Shown: positions 24,411 to 32,408 of the stretch, piece by piece | Position numbering within the stretch: the stretch's first letter is position 1 | Layout: every line of letters starts with the position of its first letter | From: Streptomyces sp. LUP47B | GTDB lineage: Bacteria; Actinomycetota; Actinomycetes; Streptomycetales; Streptomycetaceae | Reading direction: 5' to 3' | Length of the DNA stretch: 64,000 nt | Assembly (NCBI RefSeq): GCF_001746295.1 | Contig: NZ_MJAH01000007.1 | Location: forward strand, 146,791-210,790 | The notes under the pieces: model-generated | The model's database searches: none | Told to the model about the DNA's origin: nothing | Seen by the model: the letters and a program-made list of their open reading frames with translations, nothing else | Translations under genes and position numbers: made by a program

Positions 24411-25903
24411 AAGTCGGGTGTGCCCGTCCGTAGCCGGTGGGCGAGTTCGCGGGCTCCGCTCCGGTCGAGTTTGCCGACCTTGGTCTGGGGCAACTCCTCG
24501 ACGCCGTAAACGAACTCGGGCCACTTGGCCTTGGACAGTCCGACGCTCTCCAGGTGTCCGGTCACCTCGGCCAGGTCGATGCCGTGTCCGTCCTCGGTGA
24601 CGACCAGCAGCGCGACGCGCTCGCCGAGCACCTCGTCCGGGACCGCGGCGACACAGGCCCTGGCCACCCGCGGGTACCCGGCGACCGCCCGTTCGATCTC
24701 GGTGATGTCGATGTTCCGGCCGCCGCGGATGATGATGTCCTTCTCGCGGCCCATGATGCTGACGGTGCCGTCCTCGTGCGTGAGCAGCAGGTCGCCGGTC
24801 GGGAAGAAGCCGTCCTGGGTCAGCGCCGGCCGCTCGACCCGGCCGTCACGGGCGTAGCCGACGAACAGTGAAGGGCCGCGGACCTGCGCCCGGCCGGTGA
24901 CACCCGGTCCGGCCACGACACCGTCGGGGGTCAGCGCGCGCAGGTCCGTACCCGCGAAGGGGCGGCCGTCCCTGCCCAGCCTGATCTCCTCGGGGTCGTC
25001 GGGGCGGGGCGAGGTGTGGCCCAGGCACTCCGACATGCCGAACACGCGCAGGATCTTCGTGCCCAGTGACCGTTCGGCACGCGCCAGGGCGCCACGGTCC
25101 ATGGGGCCGCCGCCCACGGTGATGCCGCGGACTCCCGAGAGCACACCGGAGCCGGCCGCCTCGGCCCCCATCTGCAGCGCCATCGTCGGTACGCACATGG
25201 TCCAGCGGACCTCGGTCTCGGCCATCCGCCGCAGCGCGAGGGCCCGGTCCCACTTCGACGTCAGGACGAGCGGGCCGCCCAGCAGAAGGGAGAGGTACAC
25301 GCCGAAGCAGTAGGCGGCCGTCGACGACAGCGGCACGATCGCGGCCACCGCGTCACCGGGGGCCAGGCCGTTGATGTCGATCGTGCTGGCGCAGGCGTAG
25401 CGCAGGGCCTCCTCGGACTGCACCACGCCCTTGGGCCGTCCGGTGGAGCCGGAGGTCAGTCCGATGAGGACGCCTCCCGACCACCGTGACACCTCACGCG
25501 GACCGGGCGTGGCACGGCAGGTCCAGCCGTCGAGCACCGTGTCCACCGGTCCCGGCAGCAGCTCGGGCAGGCCCCATTCGTCGCTCGCCGAAGTCTCGGC
25601 GACGACCGCGTCGGGGCGGATGTCCTCGTAGGCGGCGGCGAACTCTGCATGGGTGGTGTGCCGGTTGACGACCGCGAGGACCCCGCCGCGCAGTCCCACG
25701 GCCAGCGAGCCGGCGACGGTACGCCATGAGTTGTCGGCCTGGAGCATGACGGTGCCGCCCGGGCCGCCGGGGAACATCGCTTCGGCGAGCCGGCCGGCCT
25801 CGGCGAGCAGCTCGCGCGCCGTATGACTGCCCTCGTCGTCGACGACGGCGACGAAGTCCGCCTGCTCGGCCCTTCGTTGGAACTCCCGAACTACCTGTCG
25901 CAT
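24404..25903 (-). CDS. AMP-forming acyl-CoA synthetase
   Basis: A 499-residue class I adenylate-forming enzyme. Core motif A3 is LIGLTSGSTGRPKGVV (147-161). The motif FGMSECLGHTSPRP binds the adenylate. GDLLLTHEDGTVSIMGREKD gives A7/A8 and the hinge. The C-terminal lysine segment LPQTKVGKLDRSG provides the catalytic Lys near residue 480. It activates a carboxylic acid to its CoA thioester with ATP and is the probable entry enzyme for the island. The acyl chain cannot be predicted. GAGGAAG precedes the ATG. It is in a leftward run after the EthD and NTF2-like genes. Confidence 0.92.
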   Translation of the reverse strand: MRQVVREFQRRAEQADFVAVVDDEGSHTARELLAEAGRLAEAMFPGGPGGTVMLQADNSWRTVAGSLAVGLRGGVLAVVNRHTTHAEFAAAYEDIRPDAVVAETSASDEWGLPELLPGPVDTVLDGWTCRATPGPREVSRWSGGVLIGLTSGSTGRPKGVVQSEEALRYACASTIDINGLAPGDAVAAIVPLSSTAAYCFGVYLSLLLGGPLVLTSKWDRALALRRMAETEVRWTMCVPTMALQMGAEAAGSGVLSGVRGITVGGGPMDRGALARAERSLGTKILRVFGMSECLGHTSPRPDDPEEIRLGRDGRPFAGTDLRALTPDGVVAGPGVTGRAQVRGPSLFVGYARDGRVERPALTQDGFFPTGDLLLTHEDGTVSIMGREKDIIIRGGRNIDITEIERAVAGYPRVARACVAAVPDEVLGERVALLVVTEDGHGIDLAEVTGHLESVGLSKAKWPEFVYGVEELPQTKVGKLDRSGARELAHRLRTGTPDLA

Positions 25904-26038
25904 CCCGCTTCCTCGCTACGCCGGCCGAACTCCGTGAAGAACTGTGTGATGAACGCGGTCGTGAACTCTGTGATGAGCGCTGTGGTGCATGCTTGACGCG
26001 CACCGCGCCGATGGGACCGGAGGACGCCCGGTCCGGTC

Positions 26039-26359
26039 TCATCCGCCGAACAACTGCGCCTCGTGCCCCATCACCGCGATGCGGCGGCCCTTCATGTCCC
26101 CGACCTGTGCGATCGCGTCCGCCCACTCCTGGCTCGCGAGGGCCTTCTTCAGGTCCTGCGGGGAGTCGAAACTGAGCACGGAGATCCCGTCCCAGCCCTC
26201 GGAGCGGGTCTCCAGCGCCTGGTCGATCTCGGTGTGCCGCCAGGTACGAAGACCGGGCAGGCGGTAGGTCAGTTCCGCGTGGTCGCCGCGCCACCAGTCG
26301 ATGAACTGCTCGTGCGTCCACTCCGGGGGCCTGGCGGCCAGCAGGACGAGGTTGTACAT
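26039..26359 (-). CDS. EthD-domain protein (ferredoxin-like fold)
   Basis: A 106-residue protein beginning MYNLVLLAARPPEWTHEQFI with the EthD pattern of a first strand followed by DWWRGDHAELTYRLPGLRTW. A later strand reads GISVLSFDSPQDLKKALASQ. EthD/dimeric alpha-beta barrel proteins include decarboxylases, methyloctalin-type cyclase helpers and proteins of unknown role beside monooxygenases. The His in the GDHAELT segment is the usual candidate active-site residue. It lies between two NTF2-fold genes and the CoA ligase gene. Good SD GGAGG precedes the ATG. Confidence 0.85.
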   Translation of the reverse strand: MYNLVLLAARPPEWTHEQFIDWWRGDHAELTYRLPGLRTWRHTEIDQALETRSEGWDGISVLSFDSPQDLKKALASQEWADAIAQVGDMKGRRIAVMGHEAQLFGG

Positions 26360-26426
26360 GACGGTCCTCCGTGGGTGTCCGGTCGAAGCGGAGCTTGCAG
26401 GCCCTGCCGCATCCGGTCTGGTGGGT

Positions 26427-26807
26427 TCAGGTGAAGCGGATCTCGGACGACCGGCCGATCAGCAGGCGCTGCAGACGTCCGTGGTCGTCCACCCGGCCGG
26501 CGGCGACGAAGCTCGCCTCGGGCACTCCCGCGCGCCGCACCTCGCCGAGGAAGAGCTCGTCCTGGCCGAGGGTGGTCGCGGACAGGAGGTGGTGGGTGCG
26601 GGTGCCCTTCTCGCGCTGTTCGAGGTAGCCGACGAGGGCGGCACGGTCCCCGGCGAAGTCGGTCGCGTTGCCGTCACCGGTGGAGAACAGGATGGAGAGG
26701 GTGAAGTCGTCGCTGATCAGGTCGAGGATCCGGGTCGGTTCGTCACTGTCGAGGATGTCGAACCAGGCCGTGAGGAAGGGGGCGGCGGCGGTGGAGGTAT
26801 CGGTCAT
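26427..26807 (-). CDS. NTF2-fold/SnoaL-like protein 1
   Basis: A 126-residue cone-shaped-fold protein. The pattern FLTAWFDILDSDEPTRILDL, ISDDFTLSILF and a later ASFVAAGRVDDHGRLQRLLI is typical of NTF2-like ketosteroid isomerase, limonene epoxide hydrolase and SnoaL relatives. Several acidic residues line the presumed pocket. The reaction is not predictable from sequence. GGGAG precedes the ATG. A second member lies just upstream on the same strand but is only distantly similar, so the two may form a heteromer or act in succession. Confidence 0.75.
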   Translation of the reverse strand: MTDTSTAAAPFLTAWFDILDSDEPTRILDLISDDFTLSILFSTGDGNATDFAGDRAALVGYLEQREKGTRTHHLLSATTLGQDELFLGEVRRAGVPEASFVAAGRVDDHGRLQRLLIGRSSEIRFT

Positions 26808-26852
26808 GTCGGCTCCCGGGAAGGGGTGGGTGGCTGACGGGGTGCGGCGCGG

Positions 26853-27212
26853 CTAGTCCGGCCGGTCGATGAGGTCGTAGGTGGTGCTGAAGTACGACTG
26901 GTAGCGGGCCATGCGCCCGTCGGGTGTGACGACGGCGGCCGAGAGGAAGGAGCCGACGGTCTTCCCGGACTCGGTGACCACTCCGTACACGGTCTCCAGA
27001 TCGCCGTCGGAACTGTGCCGGAGGATTTTGTGTCCCCTGTCGACGGCGTTGCGGCCGGCGATGTAGGCGGCGAAGTCGTCCCTGGAGGTTCCCGTGGCCT
27101 CGCGGCCGGGCAGGGCGATCAGGAATCGGAAGTCCGGTACGAGCAGTTCGAGGGCCTGACGGGGATCGTCACTGTCCATACGGGCCATGTAGTCGGGGAT
27201 TACGGCGGCCAT
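26853..27212 (-). CDS. NTF2-fold/SnoaL-like protein 2
   Basis: A 119-residue NTF2-like protein (MDSDDPRQALELLVPDFRFL, then AAYIAGRNAVDRGHKILRHS and AAVVTPDGRMARYQSYFSTT). Start ATG 27212 has GAGAGGA at ideal spacing; an ATG 15 bases earlier overlaps that SD. It follows the solute-binding lipoprotein gene by 66 bases. The shared motif DSDDPxxxLxLxxPDFxxxI with its neighbour indicates common ancestry. The role is unknown; isomerase, hydrolase or dehydratase activity on a pathway intermediate is the family expectation. Confidence 0.75.
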   Translation of the reverse strand: MAAVIPDYMARMDSDDPRQALELLVPDFRFLIALPGREATGTSRDDFAAYIAGRNAVDRGHKILRHSSDGDLETVYGVVTESGKTVGSFLSAAVVTPDGRMARYQSYFSTTYDLIDRPD

Positions 27213-27278
27213 GGGAGTCCTCTCCATGCGGGGAATGGCTGGTTTGAGTCGCGGCGGGATCGGTCGTGATCGGGAATG

Positions 27279-28466
27279 TCAGTCACGGGCGGGCGGGGTG
27301 AAAAAGTCACCCTGTGACTCCCAGCGGCCGTCCCTGACGACGACCTTCTGTACGTCGCGGGTGCCGAGGTGGTGCTCAGTGGAGAAGTTCAGGACCGGCG
27401 CGACGCCGGTGTCGACAGAGCGGGCCTTCTTGTACGCGGCGGTCAGCGCCTCGGACGTGATCGGACCGTCGATGCTCCGGGCGATCTCGACGAACGCCTT
27501 GGCCGCCGCCCAGCCCCACAGGGTGATGAAGTCGGCCGGCTGCCCGCGCTCGTACTTCGCCATCGCCGAGCGGAACTCCTTGATGGCCGGGTCGTCGTCG
27601 TTGGGTGACTTCACCAGTTGCACCGCCTTGACACCTTCGGCCGCCTTGCCCGCGAGGGTGAGGGTGGACTGAGCCGCGACCGGAGCGTAGCCGTACACGG
27701 GTGTCGCGACCCCCTGCAGCTTGGCTTCCTTCAGGTAGGACGCGGCCTCGGCGGCGGCGAGGATCACCACGACGGCGTCGGGTTTCTCACGCTTGACCTT
27801 GCTGATCACCGGGCTGTAGTCGGTGGTCTGGAACTTGACCGACAGGCGTTTGACCCGGACCGACGGATCGGTCTTGCGGGCGGCCGGGCCGATCTCCTTG
27901 GCGACGTTCACGAACGCCGCGGGGTCGCTGTGCACGACGAGCACCTTCTTCGCCCCGTCCTGCGCCGCCCACTGCCCGAGCGCCGATGCCTGGTCCTCGT
28001 AGAGGGTCTGCATGCCGAACAGGCCGTCGCGGGCCGGCCGGTACCAGGACGCGTCTCCGCCCAGGGTGTTGAGGACGGGGACCTTCGACTGCTCGAGTAC
28101 GAAGGGGAAGGTGGCCTGGGACTGGGCGGTGCCGTTGGTGGCGACGATCGCCACCACTCCGTCCTGGTCGACGAGCCGGCGGGCGATCTGCACGGTCTGC
28201 TGCGGATCGAAGGCGTTGTCCTTGACGACCCAGTCGATCTTGCGTCCGTTGATCCCGCCACGGGCGTTGACCGACTTGAAGTACGCGTCGGCGCCGGCTC
28301 TCTCGGGGATGCCGAACGAGGCGACGGCTCCCGTGAGCGGGTACCACGCGCCGATCCTGATGACGTCGTCCCGTGCCGCGGGGCCCTGGGTGCCGCAGGC
28401 ACTCGCCGCCAGGGCGAGCAGGGCGGTGGCTGCGGCGATGAGCGAGCGTGTCGTGCGTCGTCGCAA
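27279..28466 (-). CDS. Orphan amino-acid-type ABC solute-binding lipoprotein (Peripla_BP_6)
   Basis: A 395-residue binding protein. The N-terminus is a lipoprotein signal with lipobox ASAC, Cys24 (LALAASACGTQG). The mature domain VIRIGAWYPLTGAVASFGIP, AYFKSVNARGGINGRKIDWV and KVLVVHSDPAAFVNVAKEIG is the LivJ-like fold used for branched-chain amino acids and for many aromatic or cyclic acids. No Liv permease or ATPase gene is in the window. The start is TTG 28466 with GAGGAGGGG upstream. A 15-mer TetR-type motif lies 21-35 bases before the start, so it heads a regulated transcription unit. Confidence 0.9.
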   Translation of the reverse strand: MRRRTTRSLIAAATALLALAASACGTQGPAARDDVIRIGAWYPLTGAVASFGIPERAGADAYFKSVNARGGINGRKIDWVVKDNAFDPQQTVQIARRLVDQDGVVAIVATNGTAQSQATFPFVLEQSKVPVLNTLGGDASWYRPARDGLFGMQTLYEDQASALGQWAAQDGAKKVLVVHSDPAAFVNVAKEIGPAARKTDPSVRVKRLSVKFQTTDYSPVISKVKREKPDAVVVILAAAEAASYLKEAKLQGVATPVYGYAPVAAQSTLTLAGKAAEGVKAVQLVKSPNDDDPAIKEFRSAMAKYERGQPADFITLWGWAAAKAFVEIARSIDGPITSEALTAAYKKARSVDTGVAPVLNFSTEHHLGTRDVQKVVVRDGRWESQGDFFTPPARD

Positions 28467-28486
28467 GACCCCTCCTCAGATCAACC

Positions 28487-28501
28487 TGAGTTCAGTTCAG
28501 T
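28487..28501 (-). promoter_or_regulatory. Island operator motif, copy at the solute-binding gene
   Basis: Read on the minus strand this is ACTGAACTGAACTCA. It combines a direct ACTGA repeat with the core dyad TGA-N2-TCA. It is embedded in a longer run of the ACTGA unit (to 28506) and ends 21 bases before the TTG start. Three further sites occur at 29301, 39046 and 40247. Confidence 0.65.
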
Positions 28502-28560
28502 TCAGTTTGATTTTAATCCCGGGGAAACAGCCCTGGCAATGGCTCGTTACGTGAAACAGC

Positions 28561-28595
28561 CCGGCCCTCCGACGGGGTGTCCGTCGGAGGGCCGG
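28561..28595 (-). terminator. Strong hairpin terminator after the module B TetR gene
   Basis: A perfect 15-bp stem (arms 28561-28575 and 28581-28595) with a 5-base GGTGT loop, 30 bases downstream of the TetR stop in its direction of transcription. It separates the TetR unit from the solute-binding unit, supporting separate promoters. Confidence 0.85.
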
Positions 28596-28624
28596 GCCGC
28601 GAGGTGCGGTGACCGCTCAGCGCG

Positions 28625-29245
28625 TCAGGAGGCGACCATCCGGACGCAGGCGCCCTCGATCAGCTCGCTGACCTCGGAGAGCGGGGTCGGTCCTGACGGC
28701 CGGTACCACCGCCACACACTGACGATCAGCCCGAGCACACTCGCACCGAGCAGCTGCGCGTCGCGCAGCGGGAAGGAGCCTTGGGACATGCCTTTGACGA
28801 GCAGGTTCGTCCAGTCCCGTTCGACGACCTGGACCAGCTGACGGGCCGCGACCCGTTCGTCCTCCTCGCGCTTGGACCTGCGCGAACCGGACAACAGATC
28901 CATGTGGTTCTGCAGAATACGCATCTGCAGGACCTCCTGCGGGGACACGTCGTAGGCCGCACGGACCGCGGCCCGCAGCGCCTCGACGGGGTCCGCGGCG
29001 TCCTTCGTGGCCTCCACGAACCGGTCGTGGGAGCGCTGCAGTTCAACCCGCATGATGGTCAGCAGGCAGTGGGTCTTCGACTCGAAGTAGTGGTAGAGAG
29101 CCGTCTGCCCGATGCCGACGCGCTCCGCCACGGTCGACCACTTGGTGGCCTCGAAGCCGGTCTCACCGAAGCAGTCCACCGCGGCCGTGAGAATGGCCGC
29201 GCGCTTGGACCGCGGTCCCGCCTCCGGTTCAACGATCCTCGTCAT
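28625..29245 (-). CDS. TetR-family regulator of module B
   Basis: A 206-residue repressor with HTH KRAAILTAAVDCFGETGFEA, TKWSTVAERVGIGQTALYHY and FESKTHCLL at about 13-60. A helical ligand domain follows (ERDWTNLLVKGMSQGSFPLR). The TGA-N2-TCA core sits 56-63 bases before its start and the full 15-mer precedes three other transcription units of the same island, so it is the most likely regulator of module B. A CoA thioester pathway intermediate is the expected inducer. It is flanked by the thiolase upstream and a strong terminator downstream. Confidence 0.88.
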   Translation of the reverse strand: MTRIVEPEAGPRSKRAAILTAAVDCFGETGFEATKWSTVAERVGIGQTALYHYFESKTHCLLTIMRVELQRSHDRFVEATKDAADPVEALRAAVRAAYDVSPQEVLQMRILQNHMDLLSGSRRSKREEDERVAARQLVQVVERDWTNLLVKGMSQGSFPLRDAQLLGASVLGLIVSVWRWYRPSGPTPLSEVSELIEGACVRMVAS

Positions 29246-29300
29246 GCTCCCTCTCCATGGCCGTCACCCACCGTGTCCGTACCCGAGAGTAGACCCAAGT

Positions 29301-29308
29301 TGAACTCA
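29301..29308. promoter_or_regulatory. Island operator core (TGAACTCA) at the TetR gene
   Basis: TGAACTCA within CCAAGTTGAACTCAGTTGCC, in the short gap between the thiolase stop and TetR start. It shares the TGA-N2-TCA core, but not the preceding ACTGAAC, with the other copies. This would give autoregulation. Confidence 0.45.
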
Positions 29309-29322
29309 GTTGCCAATCGGAT

Positions 29323-29367
29323 CCGGTCAGAGACGTTCGAGCATGGCCGGTCAGAGACGTTCGAGCA
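29323..29367. repeat. 21-bp direct repeat, period 24, at the thiolase 3' end
   Basis: The same 21 bases occur at 29323-29343 and 29347-29367; each begins CCGGTCAGAGACG and contains the thiolase stop triplet in the same phase. The unit is 24 bases, exactly eight codons, consistent with a recent slippage duplication of the gene end. Confidence 0.85.
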
Positions 29368-30499
29368 CGGTCGCGTTGGCCATCCCGCCGCCCTCGCACA
29401 TCGTCTGCAGACCGTAGCGCCCGCCGGTCCTGCGCAGCTGGTGGACGAGCGTGGTCATCAGACGGGCGCCCGTGGCGCCGAGCGGATGGCCGAGCGCGAT
29501 CGCCCCGCCGAAGGCGTTGACCCGCTCCGGGTCGGCGCCGATCTCCTTCTGCCAGGCGAGGACGACTGAGGCGAAGGCCTCGTTGATCTCGACCAGGTCG
29601 ATGTCGTCGATGGACAGACCCGCCCTGTCCAGGACCTTCTCCGTGGCCGGGATCGGGCCGGTCAGCATGTGGATCGGATCGGAGCCGACCACCGCCATGG
29701 TGTGCACGCTGGCCAGCGGGGTCAGACCGTGGCGGCGGACTGCGTCCTCGGAGGCGATGAGCAGGGCGGCGGCACCGTCGGAGATCTGGCTGGCGACGGC
29801 GGCCGTCAGCCGCCCGTCCTCGGTGAGGGTCTTCAGTCCCGCCATCTTCTCGAGCGTGGTGTCGGCGCGCGGGCCCTCGTCGGCGGCCAGTCCGAAGGCC
29901 GGGATGATCTCCTCGTCGAAGGCTCCGCCGGCCTGCGCGGCGAGCGCTCGCCGGTGGCTGGTGAGCGCGAACCGTTCCATGTCCTCGCGGGAGACGCCCC
30001 ACTTCTCGGCGATCAGCTCGGCGCCCCGGAACTGCGACACCTCCTGGTCCCCGAAGTGTTCGCGCCAGCCGTCCCCCGCGAAGGGACTGCCCATCCCCGC
30101 CTGTTCGCCGACGAACATGGGGCTGGCTATCGGCACCAGGCTCATCACCTCCACCCCGCCCGCGACCACCAGGTCGGCGGCGCCTGAGCCGACGGCCTGC
30201 GCGGCGAAGTGCACGGCCTGCTGGGAGGAGCCGCACTGACGGTCGATGGTCGTGCCGGGCACGTGCTGCGGCAGCCCCGCCGACAGCCAGGCCGTACGGG
30301 CGATGTTGCCGGTCTGGGCCCCGATCTGACTGACACAGCCGAAATACACGTCGTCGACCGCGTCCGGGTCGGCTCCCGTACGTTCCAGCAGGGCCCGCAG
30401 CACATGGGCGCCGAGATCGGCCGGGTGCACGCCGCTGAGCGTGCCCTTGCGGCGGCCGACCGGGGTACGGACGGCCCCGACGATGAATGCTTCCGACAC
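29351..30499 (-). CDS. Acetyl-CoA C-acyltransferase (thiolase)
   Basis: A 382-residue degradative-type thiolase with all catalytic residues: nucleophile Cys89 (DRQCGSSQQA), His338 (ALGHPLGATG) and Cys368 (MCEGGGMANA). It cleaves a 3-ketoacyl-CoA with CoA, releasing acetyl- or propionyl-CoA, as the last step of a beta-oxidation round. GTG start with GGGAG upstream. It follows the repeat-bearing enoyl-CoA hydratase gene by about 50 bases in the long leftward operon. The contrast with the atypical thiolase-fold protein at 36.7 kb suggests this is the true thiolase of the pathway. Confidence 0.94.
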   Translation of the reverse strand: MSEAFIVGAVRTPVGRRKGTLSGVHPADLGAHVLRALLERTGADPDAVDDVYFGCVSQIGAQTGNIARTAWLSAGLPQHVPGTTIDRQCGSSQQAVHFAAQAVGSGAADLVVAGGVEVMSLVPIASPMFVGEQAGMGSPFAGDGWREHFGDQEVSQFRGAELIAEKWGVSREDMERFALTSHRRALAAQAGGAFDEEIIPAFGLAADEGPRADTTLEKMAGLKTLTEDGRLTAAVASQISDGAAALLIASEDAVRRHGLTPLASVHTMAVVGSDPIHMLTGPIPATEKVLDRAGLSIDDIDLVEINEAFASVVLAWQKEIGADPERVNAFGGAIALGHPLGATGARLMTTLVHQLRRTGGRYGLQTMCEGGGMANATVLERL

Positions 30500-30529
30500 G
30501 GTGGGGCTCCCTTGGTTGCGGGGGACGAG

Positions 30530-30551
30530 TTGAGTGATCGTTTGAGTGATC
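30530..30551. repeat. 10-bp direct repeat at the enoyl-CoA hydratase stop
   Basis: TTGAGTGATC occurs at 30530-30539 and 30542-30551, period 12; the second copy runs into the stop codon at 30550-30552. Confidence 0.75.
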
Positions 30552-31632
30552 AGGGCCTGGACGGGATGCGCGTGAAATCGGGCGCCCTCTTGTCGAGGAA
30601 CGCGGCGACGCCCTCACGGCCCTCGTCCGAGGCGGCCGCGGCGGCGAGCGCGCCGGCCTCGTCGTCGAGATGCCGGGTGAGACCCGCGGTCTGACCGGAC
30701 GCGACGAGGCGGCGGGTGACGCCGAAAGCGGCGGTGGGGCCTCGGCGCAGCGCCTCGACGGTCCGCTCGGCCTCGACGGCCAGTTCGCCGGACGGGACGA
30801 CACGGTTCACCAGACCGATCACGGCCGCTTCCGCCGCCGGCACACGGCGGTTCGTCAGCAGCAGCTCCATGGCCCGCTTGGGCCCGACGAGGCGGGGCAG
30901 CTGCCAGCTCACACCGGCGTCCGGCGAGTAGCCGATACCGGTGTACGCGGCGGTGAAGGTGACGTCGTCGGCCGCGAGTGTCACGTCGGCGGCCGCGGCA
31001 AGGCCGATGCCCGCGCCGGCGACGGCTCCCTGGACGGCGGCCACCATGGGCGCGTCGATCGAGGCGAACGTGCGCAGGGCGTCGTGGAGCGCGTCGGTCA
31101 CCGCGACGAGGTGTTTCTCCAGGGCCTCACCGGTGAGCCGGGAGAACTCCCTGAGGTCGCCGCCGACGCAGAAGGACTTCCCCTCACCGGTGAGCAGCAC
31201 GGCCCGTACGGCCGAATGTTCGCAGGCCCGTGCCGCGTCGAGGAGGCCACGCGCCGTGGCCAGGTCGATGGCGTTGCCCGCCTGGGCCCGGCGCAGGGTG
31301 ACGCGGGCGAGGCCGTCGGCCTGGATCTCTACGCCGACACTCGCCGCGGGATCGGCTGCACGCGAGCTGAGGCCGGTCGCAGGGCGATTCGCGGCACCCG
31401 AACCGACATCCGCCCCCGCACGATCCGCAGCACGCCGACTGCCGCCCGTCGTACCGCGATCCGCCGCACCCGAACCGACATCCGCCCCCGCACGATCCGC
31501 GGCACCCGAACCGACATCCGCCGCCGCACGATCCGCGGCACGTCGACTGCCGCCCGTCGTACCGCGATCCGCGGCACCCGAGCCGACATCCGCCGCCGCA
31601 CGATCCGCGGCACCCGGTCCGACGCCCCTCAC
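30550..31632 (-). CDS. Enoyl-CoA hydratase/isomerase with repetitive N-terminal extension
   Basis: About 360 residues. Residues 1-99 are a low-complexity extension of GSGAADR(A/G)xADV and GTTGGSRRAADR units with a 36-residue period. From residue 100 (GVEIQADGLARVTLRRAQAG) a normal crotonase domain follows, with oxyanion-hole segments SFCVGGDLREF and AVQGAVAGAGIGLAAAADVT and a C-terminal trimerisation helix. The start is GTG 31632, which overlaps the SDR stop (GTGA) and has GGCGGATGG eight bases before it; the ATG at 31644 has no room for an SD. It probably hydrates an enoyl-CoA. The extension has no counterpart in ordinary crotonases of about 260 residues. Confidence 0.85.
   Translation of the reverse strand: MRGVGPGAADRAAADVGSGAADRGTTGGSRRAADRAAADVGSGAADRAGADVGSGAADRGTTGGSRRAADRAGADVGSGAANRPATGLSSRAADPAASVGVEIQADGLARVTLRRAQAGNAIDLATARGLLDAARACEHSAVRAVLLTGEGKSFCVGGDLREFSRLTGEALEKHLVAVTDALHDALRTFASIDAPMVAAVQGAVAGAGIGLAAAADVTLAADDVTFTAAYTGIGYSPDAGVSWQLPRLVGPKRAMELLLTNRRVPAAEAAVIGLVNRVVPSGELAVEAERTVEALRRGPTAAFGVTRRLVASGQTAGLTRHLDDEAGALAAAAASDEGREGVAAFLDKRAPDFTRIPSRP
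31336..31620. repeat. Coding minisatellite, 108-bp higher-order period
   Basis: Two full 108-base units and one partial unit, themselves built of 36- and 45-base subunits such as GGCACCCGAACCGACATCCG and GCACGATCCGC. Copies differ by a few substitutions (Ala-Ala/Ala-Gly, Asp/Asn). The array lies wholly in the 5' part of the hydratase gene and keeps its frame. It is not a CRISPR: there are no unique spacers. Confidence 0.85.
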
Positions 31633-32408
31633 CGCGCGGTCCATCCGCCGTCGACGGTCAGGACCTGTCCGGTGCAGTACGAGGACGCGTCCGAGGCCAG
31701 GAATAGCAGCGCGCCGTCGAGTTCGTGGGAGTCGCCGCCGCGGTGCAGCAGGGTGTTGCGTTCGACCCAGCGGCTCGAGCGCTCGTCGCCGAAGAGGTCC
31801 GCGGTCATCTCGGTGCGGAACCAGCCCGGGGCGAGCGCGTTGACGCGTGTCCCGCTACGGCCCCACTGTCCGGCCAGCTCACGGGTCAGGCCGATGAGGC
31901 CGGCCTTGGACGCGGAGTAGCTCGCGCCGCCGAGTGGTGCGGCCGAGACCAGTCCGAGGATGGAGGAGACGTTGATGATGCTCCTGCCGCCCGGCGAGAC
32001 CGACGACGGAGCCTCCGCTGCCAGCCGGGCCAAGTGGAAAGGCGCGGTGAGGTTGACGCCGAGGACGTCGGTGAAGGCGTCCGGGGACTCGTCCTCGGCA
32101 CGGGTCTCGCCCGAGCTCGCGGCGTTGTTGACGAGGATGTCGATGCGGCCGGTGGTGCTCAGTGCCGTCTCGGTGAGCCTCGTACGGTCGGCCTCCAGCG
32201 CGACATCGCAGGCGACCGGGTGGATGCGCGCGTCGGAGTCGGCAAGTTCCTTCAGCCGGTCGATGCGACGGGCGGCGGCGAACACGGTGGCGCCGGCCTG
32301 CGCGAGGACAGTCGCGAACCGGGCACCGAGGCCGGAGGACGCGCCGGTGACGATTGCCGTCCTGCCCTCCAGTGAGAAGAGATCACCGGCGGATCGAGGC
32401 GCGCTCAC
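31629..32408 (-). CDS. Short-chain dehydrogenase/reductase, module B (1)
   Basis: A 259-residue classical SDR: TGASSGLG at 21-28, NNAA at 94-97, Ser in INVSSI and catalytic Tyr164/Lys168 (SYSASK). The GTG start overlaps the upstream SDR stop and its own stop overlaps the hydratase start, so it is coupled on both sides. The likely role is oxidation of a hydroxyacyl-CoA or ring hydroxyl with NAD(P). The two adjacent SDRs are not close copies, so they probably act on different intermediates. Confidence 0.9.
   Translation of the reverse strand: MSAPRSAGDLFSLEGRTAIVTGASSGLGARFATVLAQAGATVFAAARRIDRLKELADSDARIHPVACDVALEADRTRLTETALSTTGRIDILVNNAASSGETRAEDESPDAFTDVLGVNLTAPFHLARLAAEAPSSVSPGGRSIINVSSILGLVSAAPLGGASYSASKAGLIGLTRELAGQWGRSGTRVNALAPGWFRTEMTADLFGDERSSRWVERNTLLHRGGDSHELDGALLFLASDASSYCTGQVLTVDGGWTAR

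Noticed and set aside
31336..31620. CRISPR array
   Set aside because: Repeats are contiguous and related, there are no unique spacers, and the array stays in frame within a gene. It is a coding minisatellite.
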